DNA from: Ruminococcus sp.
GTDB taxonomy: Bacteria; Bacillota; Clostridia; Oscillospirales; Ruminococcaceae
Assembly (NCBI GenBank): GCA_017558505.1
Contig: JAFYUM010000023.1
Coordinates: 1 to 64,000, forward strand
Reading direction: 5' to 3'
Length of the DNA: 64,000 bases
Below the pieces are notes generated by a model. It was not told the origin of the DNA. It did no database searches and saw only the letters and a list, made by a program, of their open reading frames with translations. This document shows positions 58,001-64,000 of the stretch, one piece after another. The stretch's first letter is position 1. Every line of letters begins with the position of its first letter. The position numbers and the translations under genes are program-made.

Positions 58001-60180
58001 TGTTTAATAATTGTGGACTGGAATCAATTACAATACCTGAATCTGTTATAACAATGGAACATGAAGTGTTTGCAAACTGTGCGTCACTTGAAACAGTAAA
58101 TATACCAGCTTCACTTACGTCGCTTTCTTATAGAGTTTTCAATAATTGTACTGCACTTAAAACAGTGGAATTTGCAGAGAAATCAGTGCTGACTTCAATT
58201 GGAACAAGTACATTTTCAAACTGTACTTCCCTTGAAAAAATTACAATTCCTGATTCTGTATCCTCTTTGGAATCAAATGTGTTCAACAAATGTACTTCAC
58301 TCAATGAAATAACTCTTTCAAAAGCTCTTACATCAATTCCGGAAAATAGCTTTTATGGATGTACAGCACTTAAAGAAATTACAATTCCCGAAAATGTAAA
58401 ATCAATTTCGACAAATGCATTTTATGGCTGTGACTCATTGAAAAAAGCTGTAATCCTCACTAATGTATCAACAATAGCTGATAAGTCAATCGGATATAAT
58501 GCAAATGGACTTCTGCCTGAATTTGTAATTTATGGTTATTATAATACAGTGGCAGAGGAGTACGCAGTTAAAAATGAAATACCATTTGAATTATACGGCG
58601 AAAGAGATTATTCAAAACTTTGTGTAAACTATTATGTCAAGGGCGATGGTATAATAATTACAGACGGTGATCCTGAAGCTGAAAAGCTTGTTATTCCAGA
58701 TGAGATTGAAGGACTGCCTGTTGTAGGCATTCAGGCTTATGCGTTCAAAAACTGTGAAATGAAAAGCATAACCATTCCTGAAACCGTTACTGTAATTGAA
58801 AAAGGAGCATTTTTAAATTGTGAAAATCTTGCAGCTGTATCTATTCCAAATGGTGTAACTGCAATTTCTGAAAGTGCCTTTGAAAACTGTAGCTCACTTG
58901 TATCTGTAACAGGTTATGAAAACCTTGTATCTGTAGGAAAAAGGGCATTTTATGGCTGCGCAAAGCTTGAAAGTTTTACATTGCCAGCTGTATTTACTAC
59001 GTTCGGTGAATATTCGTTCAGCGGCTGTGAGTCTTTGAAGGAAATGGATTTCACTCCGGTTGCTACGAATTTCAATATTCCCGAATATGCTTTCTATGGC
59101 TGTAAATCACTGGAAAATGCAACATTCTCCGACCGTATCAGCACTATTGGTAGATATTCATTTGCAGGCTGTGAAACATTGAAAAGCATTGAAAGAACTG
59201 AGGCAAATGGAACTGTTTATTTAAGCGATTATGCCTTCCTTGACTGTCCTCAATTGACTGATGTTGATTTTGGATTAATGTATTTATATTCTCGCAGTAT
59301 CGGATATGTAAGTGTTGTCGATGAAAACGGAGGTACAAATTATAAAGTCATTGATGATATGATTTTAAGGGCTCCTGTAAATTGCAATGTTCAGACGTAT
59401 GCTATAAACAATGGTATGGCATATATACCTACAGCTGGTATTGAATATGATGAATGTGAGGACAGCATTACAATAACAAAGTGGACTAACACCAATAACG
59501 ATATTACAATTCCGTCATATATAAACAGAAAGCCTGTTACTGTAATAGGAAAGAGTGCATTTAAGGGGATTAACAGTCTTGATGAGGTGTATCTGCCGTC
59601 AACACTGAAAGAAATTCAGAGTTACGCATTTATGAACAGCTCAGCCAGATATATTTCTATTCCTGCAAGTGTTGAAAAAATCGGAAACAAGGCATTTTAT
59701 AATTCAAGATATGGCAATGGCTTAACCTCCGAATTTATAATTCTTGGTGACGGAGTGCTTTACGATTATAACGGTACTTCGGAGGATGTAGTAATTCCTG
59801 AAAATGTTAAGCGAATCGGAAATGACGCATTTGCTTATCATTCGGAAATCAATGAAATTACACTTCCTGAAAGTATTACAGAGATTTGCGACGGTGCTTT
59901 CTATCGCTGTACATCAATTGCCAGAATTGTATTGCCCGACAGTGTGAAAAGCATAGCTGTGGGTGCGTTTACTGACTGTAGTTCTCTTAAAACTGTTGTA
60001 ACAGGAAAAGGAATTGAAACAATTGGTGAATACGCCTTCCATAGTTGCGGAAATCTTACATCATTCTATGGATATGAAGAAACCTGCACAGTTGAATTTG
60101 CCAAGGCAAACGGATATTACTTTGAAGTTCTTGAAACTGAAACAGAAGCAGAAGAAAATGAAACTGAAAGTGCTGTATAA
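55045..60180 (+). CDS. BspA-like leucine-rich-repeat surface protein
   Basis: The 1711-residue protein begins with a signal peptide (about 1-32, ending near ISA) and a Thr/Lys/Ala-rich linker made of 12-residue repeats (about 66-113). Three blocks of LRR_5 repeats follow, from about 130 to 1175, 1190-1450 and 1470-1690. Each block opens with a cap of the form VxIPxxIxGLPVxxIGxxAF. The repeat unit is about 23 residues (AFxNCTSLxxITIPxSVTxIG). Proteins of this family bind fibre, host matrix or other cells. No dockerin, sortase signal or membrane anchor is visible at the acidic C-terminus, so it is either released or held through a partner. Lying 20 bases behind the giant dockerin protein, it is probably made and used together with it. 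Confidence 0.9.
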   Translation: MKNINKKLLSVVLSATITSASMPLNTVDISAEKINADILQTGDFSSYSASDITSEVMIAAATTSKSTTKATTSTTAKSTTKAATSTTAKTTTKAATSTTAKSTTKATTTTTAKTTVITTTEKAAETETVYFNYAIREDNTVEINKYTGTAVDVVIPEKIEGLPVAKIGNNTFNGMNSLVSVRIPDTVTEIGENAFNNCTRLKEITIPDSVTAIGNGAFRYCQNIITVNMSDNIETIGNSAFYNCESLLAIEFPASAKSIGNQCFYDCNALTRVILPDNIVLGEAAFQYCDVIEALNLPENVTLGSRAFANCGNLNKVTFEGTTAVLGSSVFNTCHKLQYVVFPEKLEQIPNSCFAYCTSLESISLPSSVKKIGNEAFYHCGKLVSIELPDGITLGNYTFYYCGALTDVTFSGRCEAIGNNCFANTAIQSFVIPDGLKTIAESTFNECRSLKKVTFNDELEVIGSTAFYNCNALTEISLPDTLVSIGSRAFGATGLVSIAIPDSVETMGGGCFYSCTALNDVKLPANIKELGSNSNYGFFQNCTSLEAITLPEKIISLGDYVFRECTKLKSIKLPEGVTTIPNYAFYNCDSLEKVEISKDVKHIGSYAFAYCEILAEAVLPEKLETAGEYTFYNCPNIKSVTVPASLKTIPASMFRYMENLTEVIIPTGVTSIGNETFYESTSIEKIVLPDTVTEIGAGAFNNCTALKSINIPSGVTAIQSSTFRNCSSLESIKIPDGVTTIGDWAIADCTSLKTFDMPDSVVTLGGAVFYNCTALESVKLSENITSFPSIYVHWHGYYGTFERCSSLTDIIIPESVTVLGMDAFAYCAKLKDIKIPTSVTSMSGGAFYECTSLVEIEIPESVTAIEYQTFQNCTSLTDVIIPETVTSIGYDAFRNCPAIKEITLPESLTSLGYRAFYQCTSLAEITIPKGIAILESATFSECSSLSKVVFAEDSQLTEIQNEAFWGCSSLKKITLPKTVSTIRSSVFNNCGLESITIPESVITMEHEVFANCASLETVNIPASLTSLSYRVFNNCTALKTVEFAEKSVLTSIGTSTFSNCTSLEKITIPDSVSSLESNVFNKCTSLNEITLSKALTSIPENSFYGCTALKEITIPENVKSISTNAFYGCDSLKKAVILTNVSTIADKSIGYNANGLLPEFVIYGYYNTVAEEYAVKNEIPFELYGERDYSKLCVNYYVKGDGIIITDGDPEAEKLVIPDEIEGLPVVGIQAYAFKNCEMKSITIPETVTVIEKGAFLNCENLAAVSIPNGVTAISESAFENCSSLVSVTGYENLVSVGKRAFYGCAKLESFTLPAVFTTFGEYSFSGCESLKEMDFTPVATNFNIPEYAFYGCKSLENATFSDRISTIGRYSFAGCETLKSIERTEANGTVYLSDYAFLDCPQLTDVDFGLMYLYSRSIGYVSVVDENGGTNYKVIDDMILRAPVNCNVQTYAINNGMAYIPTAGIEYDECEDSITITKWTNTNNDITIPSYINRKPVTVIGKSAFKGINSLDEVYLPSTLKEIQSYAFMNSSARYISIPASVEKIGNKAFYNSRYGNGLTSEFIILGDGVLYDYNGTSEDVVIPENVKRIGNDAFAYHSEINEITLPESITEICDGAFYRCTSIARIVLPDSVKSIAVGAFTDCSSLKTVVTGKGIETIGEYAFHSCGNLTSFYGYEETCTVEFAKANGYYFEVLETETEAEENETESAV
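55240..55383 (+). repeat. 36-bp in-frame tandem repeat (Thr-rich linker)
   Basis: Four units of 36 bp start at 55240, 55276, 55312 and 55348. Each encodes a variant of STTKATTSTTAK. The composition suits an extended, possibly O-glycosylated stalk. Confidence 0.85.
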
Positions 60181-60200
60181 CAGGGCTTTCTGACAACTTA

Positions 60201-60239
60201 AAAGAGTATATGTGCGATTATGTACATATACTCTTTTTT
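60201..60239 (+). terminator. terminator after the leucine-rich-repeat gene
   Basis: AAAGAGTATATGT and ACATATACTCTTT are perfect 13-bp arms around GCGATTATGT. Six T overlap and follow the right arm. Confidence 0.85.
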
Positions 60240-60291
60240 CGGTTGTCAACTATCATTTCAAGCAGATTAAAAAAATTTATTGGAAAACCCC

Positions 60292-60320
60292 TTGCTTTTT
60301 TTCTGCAAATGATGTATAAT
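60292..60320 (+). promoter_or_regulatory. promoter of the thiamine operon
   Basis: TTGCTT and TATAAT are separated by 17 bases, immediately upstream of the TPP riboswitch. Confidence 0.7.
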
Positions 60321-60334
60321 ATAAATACAATTTA

Positions 60335-60424
60335 ACAGACGGGAGCTTGTGTTACAGGCTGAGAGGGAGGTATAACCTCCGACCGATAACCTGATTTGGA
60401 TAATGCCAACGTAGGGACGACTGT
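60335..60424 (+). ncRNA. TPP riboswitch (THI element)
   Basis: The conserved aptamer parts are present: GACGGGAGC, ACAGGCTGAGAGGGAGG, ACCTCCGACCGATAACCTGA and TAATGCCAACGTAGGGA. Thiamine diphosphate binding should stop expression of the thiC operon. A short hairpin (about 60429-60450) and a terminator stem follow as expression platform. Confidence 0.95.
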
Positions 60425-60465
60425 AAAGCACTGACGCTTGCACGTCGGTGTATTTTTATGCCTTT

Positions 60466-60502
60466 AAACGGAAGCTATCGGAATCGGTAGCTTCCGTTTT
60501 TT
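60466..60502 (+). terminator. riboswitch-controlled terminator before thiC
   Basis: AAACGGAAGCTATCG and CGGTAGCTTCCGTTT pair over 15 bp with one G-U, followed by T. The position between aptamer and thiC fits transcription attenuation. Confidence 0.8.
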
Positions 60503-60544
60503 GTTTTCCGCCTGTTAGTTGAAATAATTTTATGGAGGAATTAT

Positions 60545-61843
60545 ATGTACAAAACACAAATGGAAGCCGCAAGAAAAGGAATTATTACAAAGGAAATGGA
60601 AGCGGTTGCGGCTAAAGAATACCGCACAGCAGAGGAAATCCGTGACCTTGTGGCAAAGGGGCAGGTTGCAATATGTGCAAACCGACTTCACAAGTGTATT
60701 GAACCCAACGGTGTAGGCTCAATGCTCCGCACAAAAATCAATGTAAATCTCGGTGTATCCCGTGACTGTAAGGATTATGACATTGAAATGGAAAAGGTAA
60801 TGACAGCTGTGAATATGGGAGCAGAAGCAATTATGGATTTGTCTTCACATGGTAATACGCAGCCGTTCAGACAAAAGCTTGTTGCGGAATGTCCTGCAAT
60901 GATTGGCACAGTTCCCGTTTATGACAGCGTAATTCATTACCAGCGTGACCTTGCCACTTTGACCGCAAAGGATTTTATTGATGTAGTAAGACTTCACGCT
61001 GAGGACGGAGTGGATTTTGTAACGCTCCATTGCGGAATTACACGCAAAACCATTGAGCAAATCAAGCAGCATAAGCGTAAGATGAACATCGTATCCCGTG
61101 GCGGTTCTCTTGTATTCGCATGGATGTGTATGACAGGTAATGAAAATCCCTTCTATGAATATTACGATGAAATTCTTGACATCTGCCGTGAGTATGATAT
61201 GACAATTTCCCTTGGTGATGCCTGTCGCCCTGGCTGTCTTGCTGATGCAAGTGATGTATGTCAGATTGAAGAATTGGTGCGGCTTGGTGAACTTACAAAA
61301 AGGGCATGGGAAAAAGATGTACAGGTTATGATTGAAGGTCCGGGACATATGCCCCTTGACCAGATTGAAGCAAATATGAAAATTCAGCAGACAATCTGTA
61401 TGGGTGCTCCCTTTTATGTTCTCGGTCCTCTTGTAACCGATATTGCTCCCGGATATGACCATATAACATCGGCTATCGGTGGTGCGGTTGCGGCGGCAAG
61501 CGGTGCGGCTTTTCTTTGCTATGTAACCCCTGCTGAACATCTTGCACTTCCCAATGTAGACGACGTAAAACAGGGTATAATTGCTTCTAAAATAGCCGCA
61601 CACGCTGCCGATATTGCAAAGAAAATTCCACACGCAAGGGATATTGATGATAAAATGGCTGACGCTCGCAGAAACTTTGACTGGGATACGCAGTGGGAAT
61701 GTTCCATTGACACCGAAACTGCAAAGGCTATCCGTGACGATAGAAAGCCTGAAATTGAAGAAAGCTGTTCCATGTGCGGAAAATTCTGTGCTGTAAGAAG
61801 TATGAACAAGGCTCTTGAGGGCGAATATATTGATATTCTGTGA
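60545..61843 (+). CDS. thiC: phosphomethylpyrimidine synthase ThiC
   Basis: The 432-residue radical SAM enzyme converts 5-aminoimidazole ribotide to hydroxymethylpyrimidine phosphate for thiamine. It has the C-terminal cluster motif CSMCGKFC (C-x2-C-x4-C) and family stretches NPNG-type [30 protein letters not shown] and [15 protein letters not shown]. The long N-terminal extension of enterobacterial ThiC is absent, as is usual in anaerobes. The gene is behind TATGGAGGAATTAT and under the TPP riboswitch. Confidence 0.97.
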   Translation: MYKTQMEAARKGIITKEMEAVAAKEYRTAEEIRDLVAKGQVAICANRLHKCIEPNGVGSMLRTKINVNLGVSRDCKDYDIEMEKVMTAVNMGAEAIMDLSSHGNTQPFRQKLVAECPAMIGTVPVYDSVIHYQRDLATLTAKDFIDVVRLHAEDGVDFVTLHCGITRKTIEQIKQHKRKMNIVSRGGSLVFAWMCMTGNENPFYEYYDEILDICREYDMTISLGDACRPGCLADASDVCQIEELVRLGELTKRAWEKDVQVMIEGPGHMPLDQIEANMKIQQTICMGAPFYVLGPLVTDIAPGYDHITSAIGGAVAAASGAAFLCYVTPAEHLALPNVDDVKQGIIASKIAAHAADIAKKIPHARDIDDKMADARRNFDWDTQWECSIDTETAKAIRDDRKPEIEESCSMCGKFCAVRSMNKALEGEYIDIL

Positions 61844-61853
61844 GGTGTAAACA

Positions 61854-62048
61854 ATGGTAAAAATCAATGGCGAAGAAGTGAATGCCGCAGGAAAAACAGC
61901 CGCACAGTATCTTACCGAAAGCGGCTATGACTTAAAACGTGTAGCAGTTGAACTGAACGGCGATATTCTGCCAAAATCCCAGTACGAAAGCACTGTTTTA
62001 AAGGATAGCGACTGTGTTGAAATTGTAAGCTTTGTGGGAGGCGGCTGA
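61854..62048 (+). CDS. thiS: sulfur carrier protein ThiS
   Basis: The 64-residue ubiquitin-like protein carries the sulfur used to form the thiazole ring. It ends in VGGG; the C-terminal Gly-Gly type tail is adenylated by ThiF and then thiocarboxylated. Length and the FVGGG end are standard. Its stop is one base before the thiF start. Confidence 0.95.
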   Translation: MVKINGEEVNAAGKTAAQYLTESGYDLKRVAVELNGDILPKSQYESTVLKDSDCVEIVSFVGGG

Positions 62049-62049
62049 T

Positions 62050-62676
62050 ATGACAAAGGAAGAATGGTACAGTGTGCTTGAAAATCGGCATGGAGCAGAT
62101 TTACAGCAGAAATTTTCATCAGCGTATGTTGCGGTATGCGGACTTGGAGGACTTGGTTCAAATGTAGCATTATCTCTTGCAAGGGCTGGTGTGGCAACGC
62201 TTTTGCTCATTGACTTTGACAAGGTAGATATTTCAAATCTGCATCGCCAGCAATATGCCGTTTCGCAGCTTGGAATGTTTAAAACCGAGTCTATGAAGCA
62301 GACTATTTCAGCAATTGCACCATACTGCAATGTCATTACACACATGGTAAAGCTTACAGAGGATAATCTGTCATTATTATCCCATTGCGACGTAATCTGC
62401 GAATGTTTTGACAATGCGGAGTGCAAATCAATGCTTGTTAATGGAACTGTTGAAAGGTATCCTGACAAATACATTATTTCCGCTTCGGGAATGTCAGGAC
62501 TGCACACAGGCAATACCATAAAGACAAAAAAGCTTGGCAAAAGGCTGTATATCTGCGGTGACGGGATAAGTGACGTTTCAGATGACGGAACGCTTTTCGC
62601 TCCCCGTGTAATGCTGTGTGCCGCACATCAGGCAAACACAGTTCTGCGAATCATCGCAGGAGAATTTGAAGTATAG
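62050..62676 (+). CDS. thiF: ThiS adenylyltransferase ThiF (short type)
   Basis: ATG 62050 lies behind GGGAGGCGG and gives 208 residues. The ATP-binding [17 protein letters not shown] near residue 31 and [16 protein letters not shown] near 55 identify the E1/MoeB/ThiF fold. It is the short form that lacks the C-terminal zinc CxxC pairs, common in Clostridia with ThiG/ThiH. It activates the ThiS C-terminus as an acyl-adenylate. Part of the thiamine operon. Confidence 0.93.
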   Translation: MTKEEWYSVLENRHGADLQQKFSSAYVAVCGLGGLGSNVALSLARAGVATLLLIDFDKVDISNLHRQQYAVSQLGMFKTESMKQTISAIAPYCNVITHMVKLTEDNLSLLSHCDVICECFDNAECKSMLVNGTVERYPDKYIISASGMSGLHTGNTIKTKKLGKRLYICGDGISDVSDDGTLFAPRVMLCAAHQANTVLRIIAGEFEV

Positions 62677-62690
62677 AAAGGATTTGTATT

Positions 62691-63461
62691 ATGAACAATG
62701 ATAAATTTATTTTAGGCGGACATGAATTCAACTCTCGTTTCATTCTCGGTTCGGGAAAATATTCAATGAAACTTATTGAAGCTGCTGTCCGTGACGCTGG
62801 TGCAGAGATTATTACTCTTGCAGTACGTCGTGCCAATACAAAAGAAAGTGAAAGCATCCTCGACTACATACCAGAGGGAGTAACGCTTCTTCCGAATACA
62901 TCAGGAGCAAGAACAGCAGATGAGGCTGTGCGGATTGCACGTCTTGCCCGTGAAATCGGCTGCGGTGATTTTGTGAAAATTGAGATTATGCGTGATACAA
63001 AATATCTTCTTCCCGACAATCTGGAAACTATAAAAGCAACGGAAATCCTTGCAAAAGAGGGATTTGTTGTACTTCCTTATATGTTCCCTGATTTATATGC
63101 TGCACGGGATTTGGTCAACGCAGGTGCGGCGGCTGTAATGCCCCTTGCGGCACCGATAGGCTCCAACAAGGGGCTTGCTGCAAAAGAGTTCATTCAGATA
63201 CTGATAGATGAAATTGACCTGCCTGTAATTGTTGATGCAGGTATCGGCAGACCATCGCAGGCTTGCGAGGCTATGGAAATGGGTGCAGCGGCAATTATGG
63301 CGAATACAGCCCTTGCAACCGCAGGAGATTTGCCGATGATGGCGGCGGCTTTCAAAAATGCAATTGAAGCAGGCAGAAAAGCATATCTTTCAGGACTTGG
63401 ACGAGTTCTCACAAGAGGAGCTTCCGCTTCTGATCCTCTTACAGGCTTTTTAAGAGATTGA
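62691..63461 (+). CDS. thiG: thiazole synthase ThiG
   Basis: The 256-residue TIM-barrel enzyme makes the thiazole phosphate from deoxyxylulose 5-phosphate, ThiS thiocarboxylate and dehydroglycine. Family motifs: [10 protein letters not shown] near the start, AVRRANTK, the Schiff-base lysine region [15 protein letters not shown], and [14 protein letters not shown] with [16 protein letters not shown]. The start follows AGAAAGGATTTGTATT. Confidence 0.96.
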   Translation: MNNDKFILGGHEFNSRFILGSGKYSMKLIEAAVRDAGAEIITLAVRRANTKESESILDYIPEGVTLLPNTSGARTADEAVRIARLAREIGCGDFVKIEIMRDTKYLLPDNLETIKATEILAKEGFVVLPYMFPDLYAARDLVNAGAAAVMPLAAPIGSNKGLAAKEFIQILIDEIDLPVIVDAGIGRPSQACEAMEMGAAAIMANTALATAGDLPMMAAAFKNAIEAGRKAYLSGLGRVLTRGASASDPLTGFLRD

Positions 63462-63470
63462 GGTGAAGAA

Positions 63471-64000
63471 ATGGATAACAGATTTTTTGTAGACGGCGAG
63501 CATCTTTCACCAGCCGCACTTGAAAAAAAGCATTGCCTTGAAACAAACTCTGCAAGCCGTACAAATCATATGGAATATATGCAGGGCATGGAGCAGATTA
63601 AGTCGGATATAATGGATAAGGTGCTGTCAGAGATGAACAGCTACGATTATACAAAGTATACAGCAAAGGATGTGAAGGCGGCACTTGAACACGAAACCTG
63701 CACAATAGATGATTTCAAAGCATTTTTATCGCCTGCGGCAGAGCCTTTTCTGGAGTGTATGGCAGAGCGTGCAAGGTTTGAAACATCAAAGCATTTCGGC
63801 AATACCGTATATATGTTCACACCTCTGTATATTGCCAATTACTGTGAAAACTACTGTGTTTACTGCGGCTTCAACTGCTACAACAACATCAGCCGTATGA
63901 AGCTGAATATGGAGCAGATTGAGCGTGAAATGCAAATAATTTCCGACAGCGGCATGGAGGAAATTCTCATTCTTACAGGTGAAAGCCGAAGTCAGAGCAA
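63471..64000 (+). CDS. thiH: 2-iminoacetate synthase ThiH (cut by window end)
   Basis: The first 176 residues of a radical SAM enzyme are present; the gene runs off the window. The cluster motif is CENYCVYCGF (C-x3-C-x2-C) near residue 124, followed by ISRMKLNMEQIEREM and EEILILTGESR, all typical of ThiH. It cleaves tyrosine to dehydroglycine for ThiG. ThiH rather than the oxidase ThiO fits an anaerobe. The start follows GAGGTGAAGAA, nine bases after thiG. Confidence 0.95.
   Translation, partial: MDNRFFVDGEHLSPAALEKKHCLETNSASRTNHMEYMQGMEQIKSDIMDKVLSEMNSYDYTKYTAKDVKAALEHETCTIDDFKAFLSPAAEPFLECMAERARFETSKHFGNTVYMFTPLYIANYCENYCVYCGFNCYNNISRMKLNMEQIEREMQIISDSGMEEILILTGESRSQS

Noticed and set aside
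60845..61867. 340-codon minus-strand frame opposite thiC
   Set aside because: It mirrors a clear thiC gene, is rich in Cys, His and Ser as typical for antisense frames, and has no start signal.

Overview
The window looks like a low-to-moderate GC Firmicute of the Ruminococcus type (Oscillospiraceae). The reasons are dockerin modules on secreted proteins (a CotH-type protein at 12.2-14.1 kb and a giant protein at 46.5-55.0 kb that also has a cohesin-like module), BspA-like leucine-rich repeats, VanW, a cytoplasmic GH3 glucosidase, strong AGGAGG-type ribosome binding sites and TTGACA-17-TATAAT promoters. The genus is an inference. No rRNA, tRNA or CRISPR array was seen.

0-2.7 kb is worn DNA: a lipoprotein gene, a 158-bp MITE-like element that ends a small reading frame, a truncated second copy of the lipoprotein promoter and start, and a frameshifted replication-initiator gene of a lost mobile element. 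2.75-10.2 kb is one apparent operon: ABC ATPase, FtsX/MacB-type permease, penicillin-binding/beta-lactamase-like secreted protein, OmpR-type response regulator and histidine kinase, the layout of an envelope-stress or antimicrobial-peptide module. 10.3-14.1 kb has a metallo-beta-lactamase-fold hydrolase, an ADP-ribosylglycohydrolase and, overlapping it by four bases, a secreted CotH-like protein with a dockerin. 14.9-18.5 kb (minus strand) is an ECF sigma factor, a membrane anti-sigma-like protein and a solute-binding-like lipoprotein. 18.8-20.7 kb (minus) has a CHAP/SH3 cell-wall protein and a small PH-domain protein.

20.7-28.9 kb is a visibly more AT-rich cassette: a small HTH-like protein, an 818-aa STAND-like protein with a broken P-loop and TPR-like C-terminus, a lipoprotein, a membrane-anchored protein, two half-size ABC exporters with altered Q- and H-loops, and an aminoglycoside-phosphotransferase-like kinase. 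This is the best candidate for an undescribed system. 29.1-34.4 kb (minus) carries GH3, a HipA-like kinase-fold protein and a Wzx/MATE-like flippase; 34.7-36.2 kb carries VanW and a GNAT acetyltransferase.

36.6-44.9 kb is a LysR regulator followed by seven packed enzyme genes: MmgE/PrpD, AKR7-like aldo-keto reductase, phosphonopyruvate/sulfopyruvate-type decarboxylase, a TIM-barrel protein, a HpcH/HpaI-citrate-lyase-like protein and the two subunits of a class I fumarase/tartrate dehydratase. They suggest a pathway on a carboxylated 2-oxo acid whose substrate I cannot name. 45.0-46.2 kb is decayed: a serine recombinase tail, and a BceB-like permease start fused by deletion to a broken sensor kinase. 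46.5-60.2 kb encodes two large exported surface proteins in tandem. 60.3 kb to the end is a TPP-riboswitch-controlled thiC-thiS-thiF-thiG-thiH operon, cut by the window edge.

Two repeat families stand out: short palindromes built on GGCAATACCGCACAAAG scattered between genes, and a 75-nt near-identical sequence just upstream of two unrelated promoters (36.4 and 46.3 kb).
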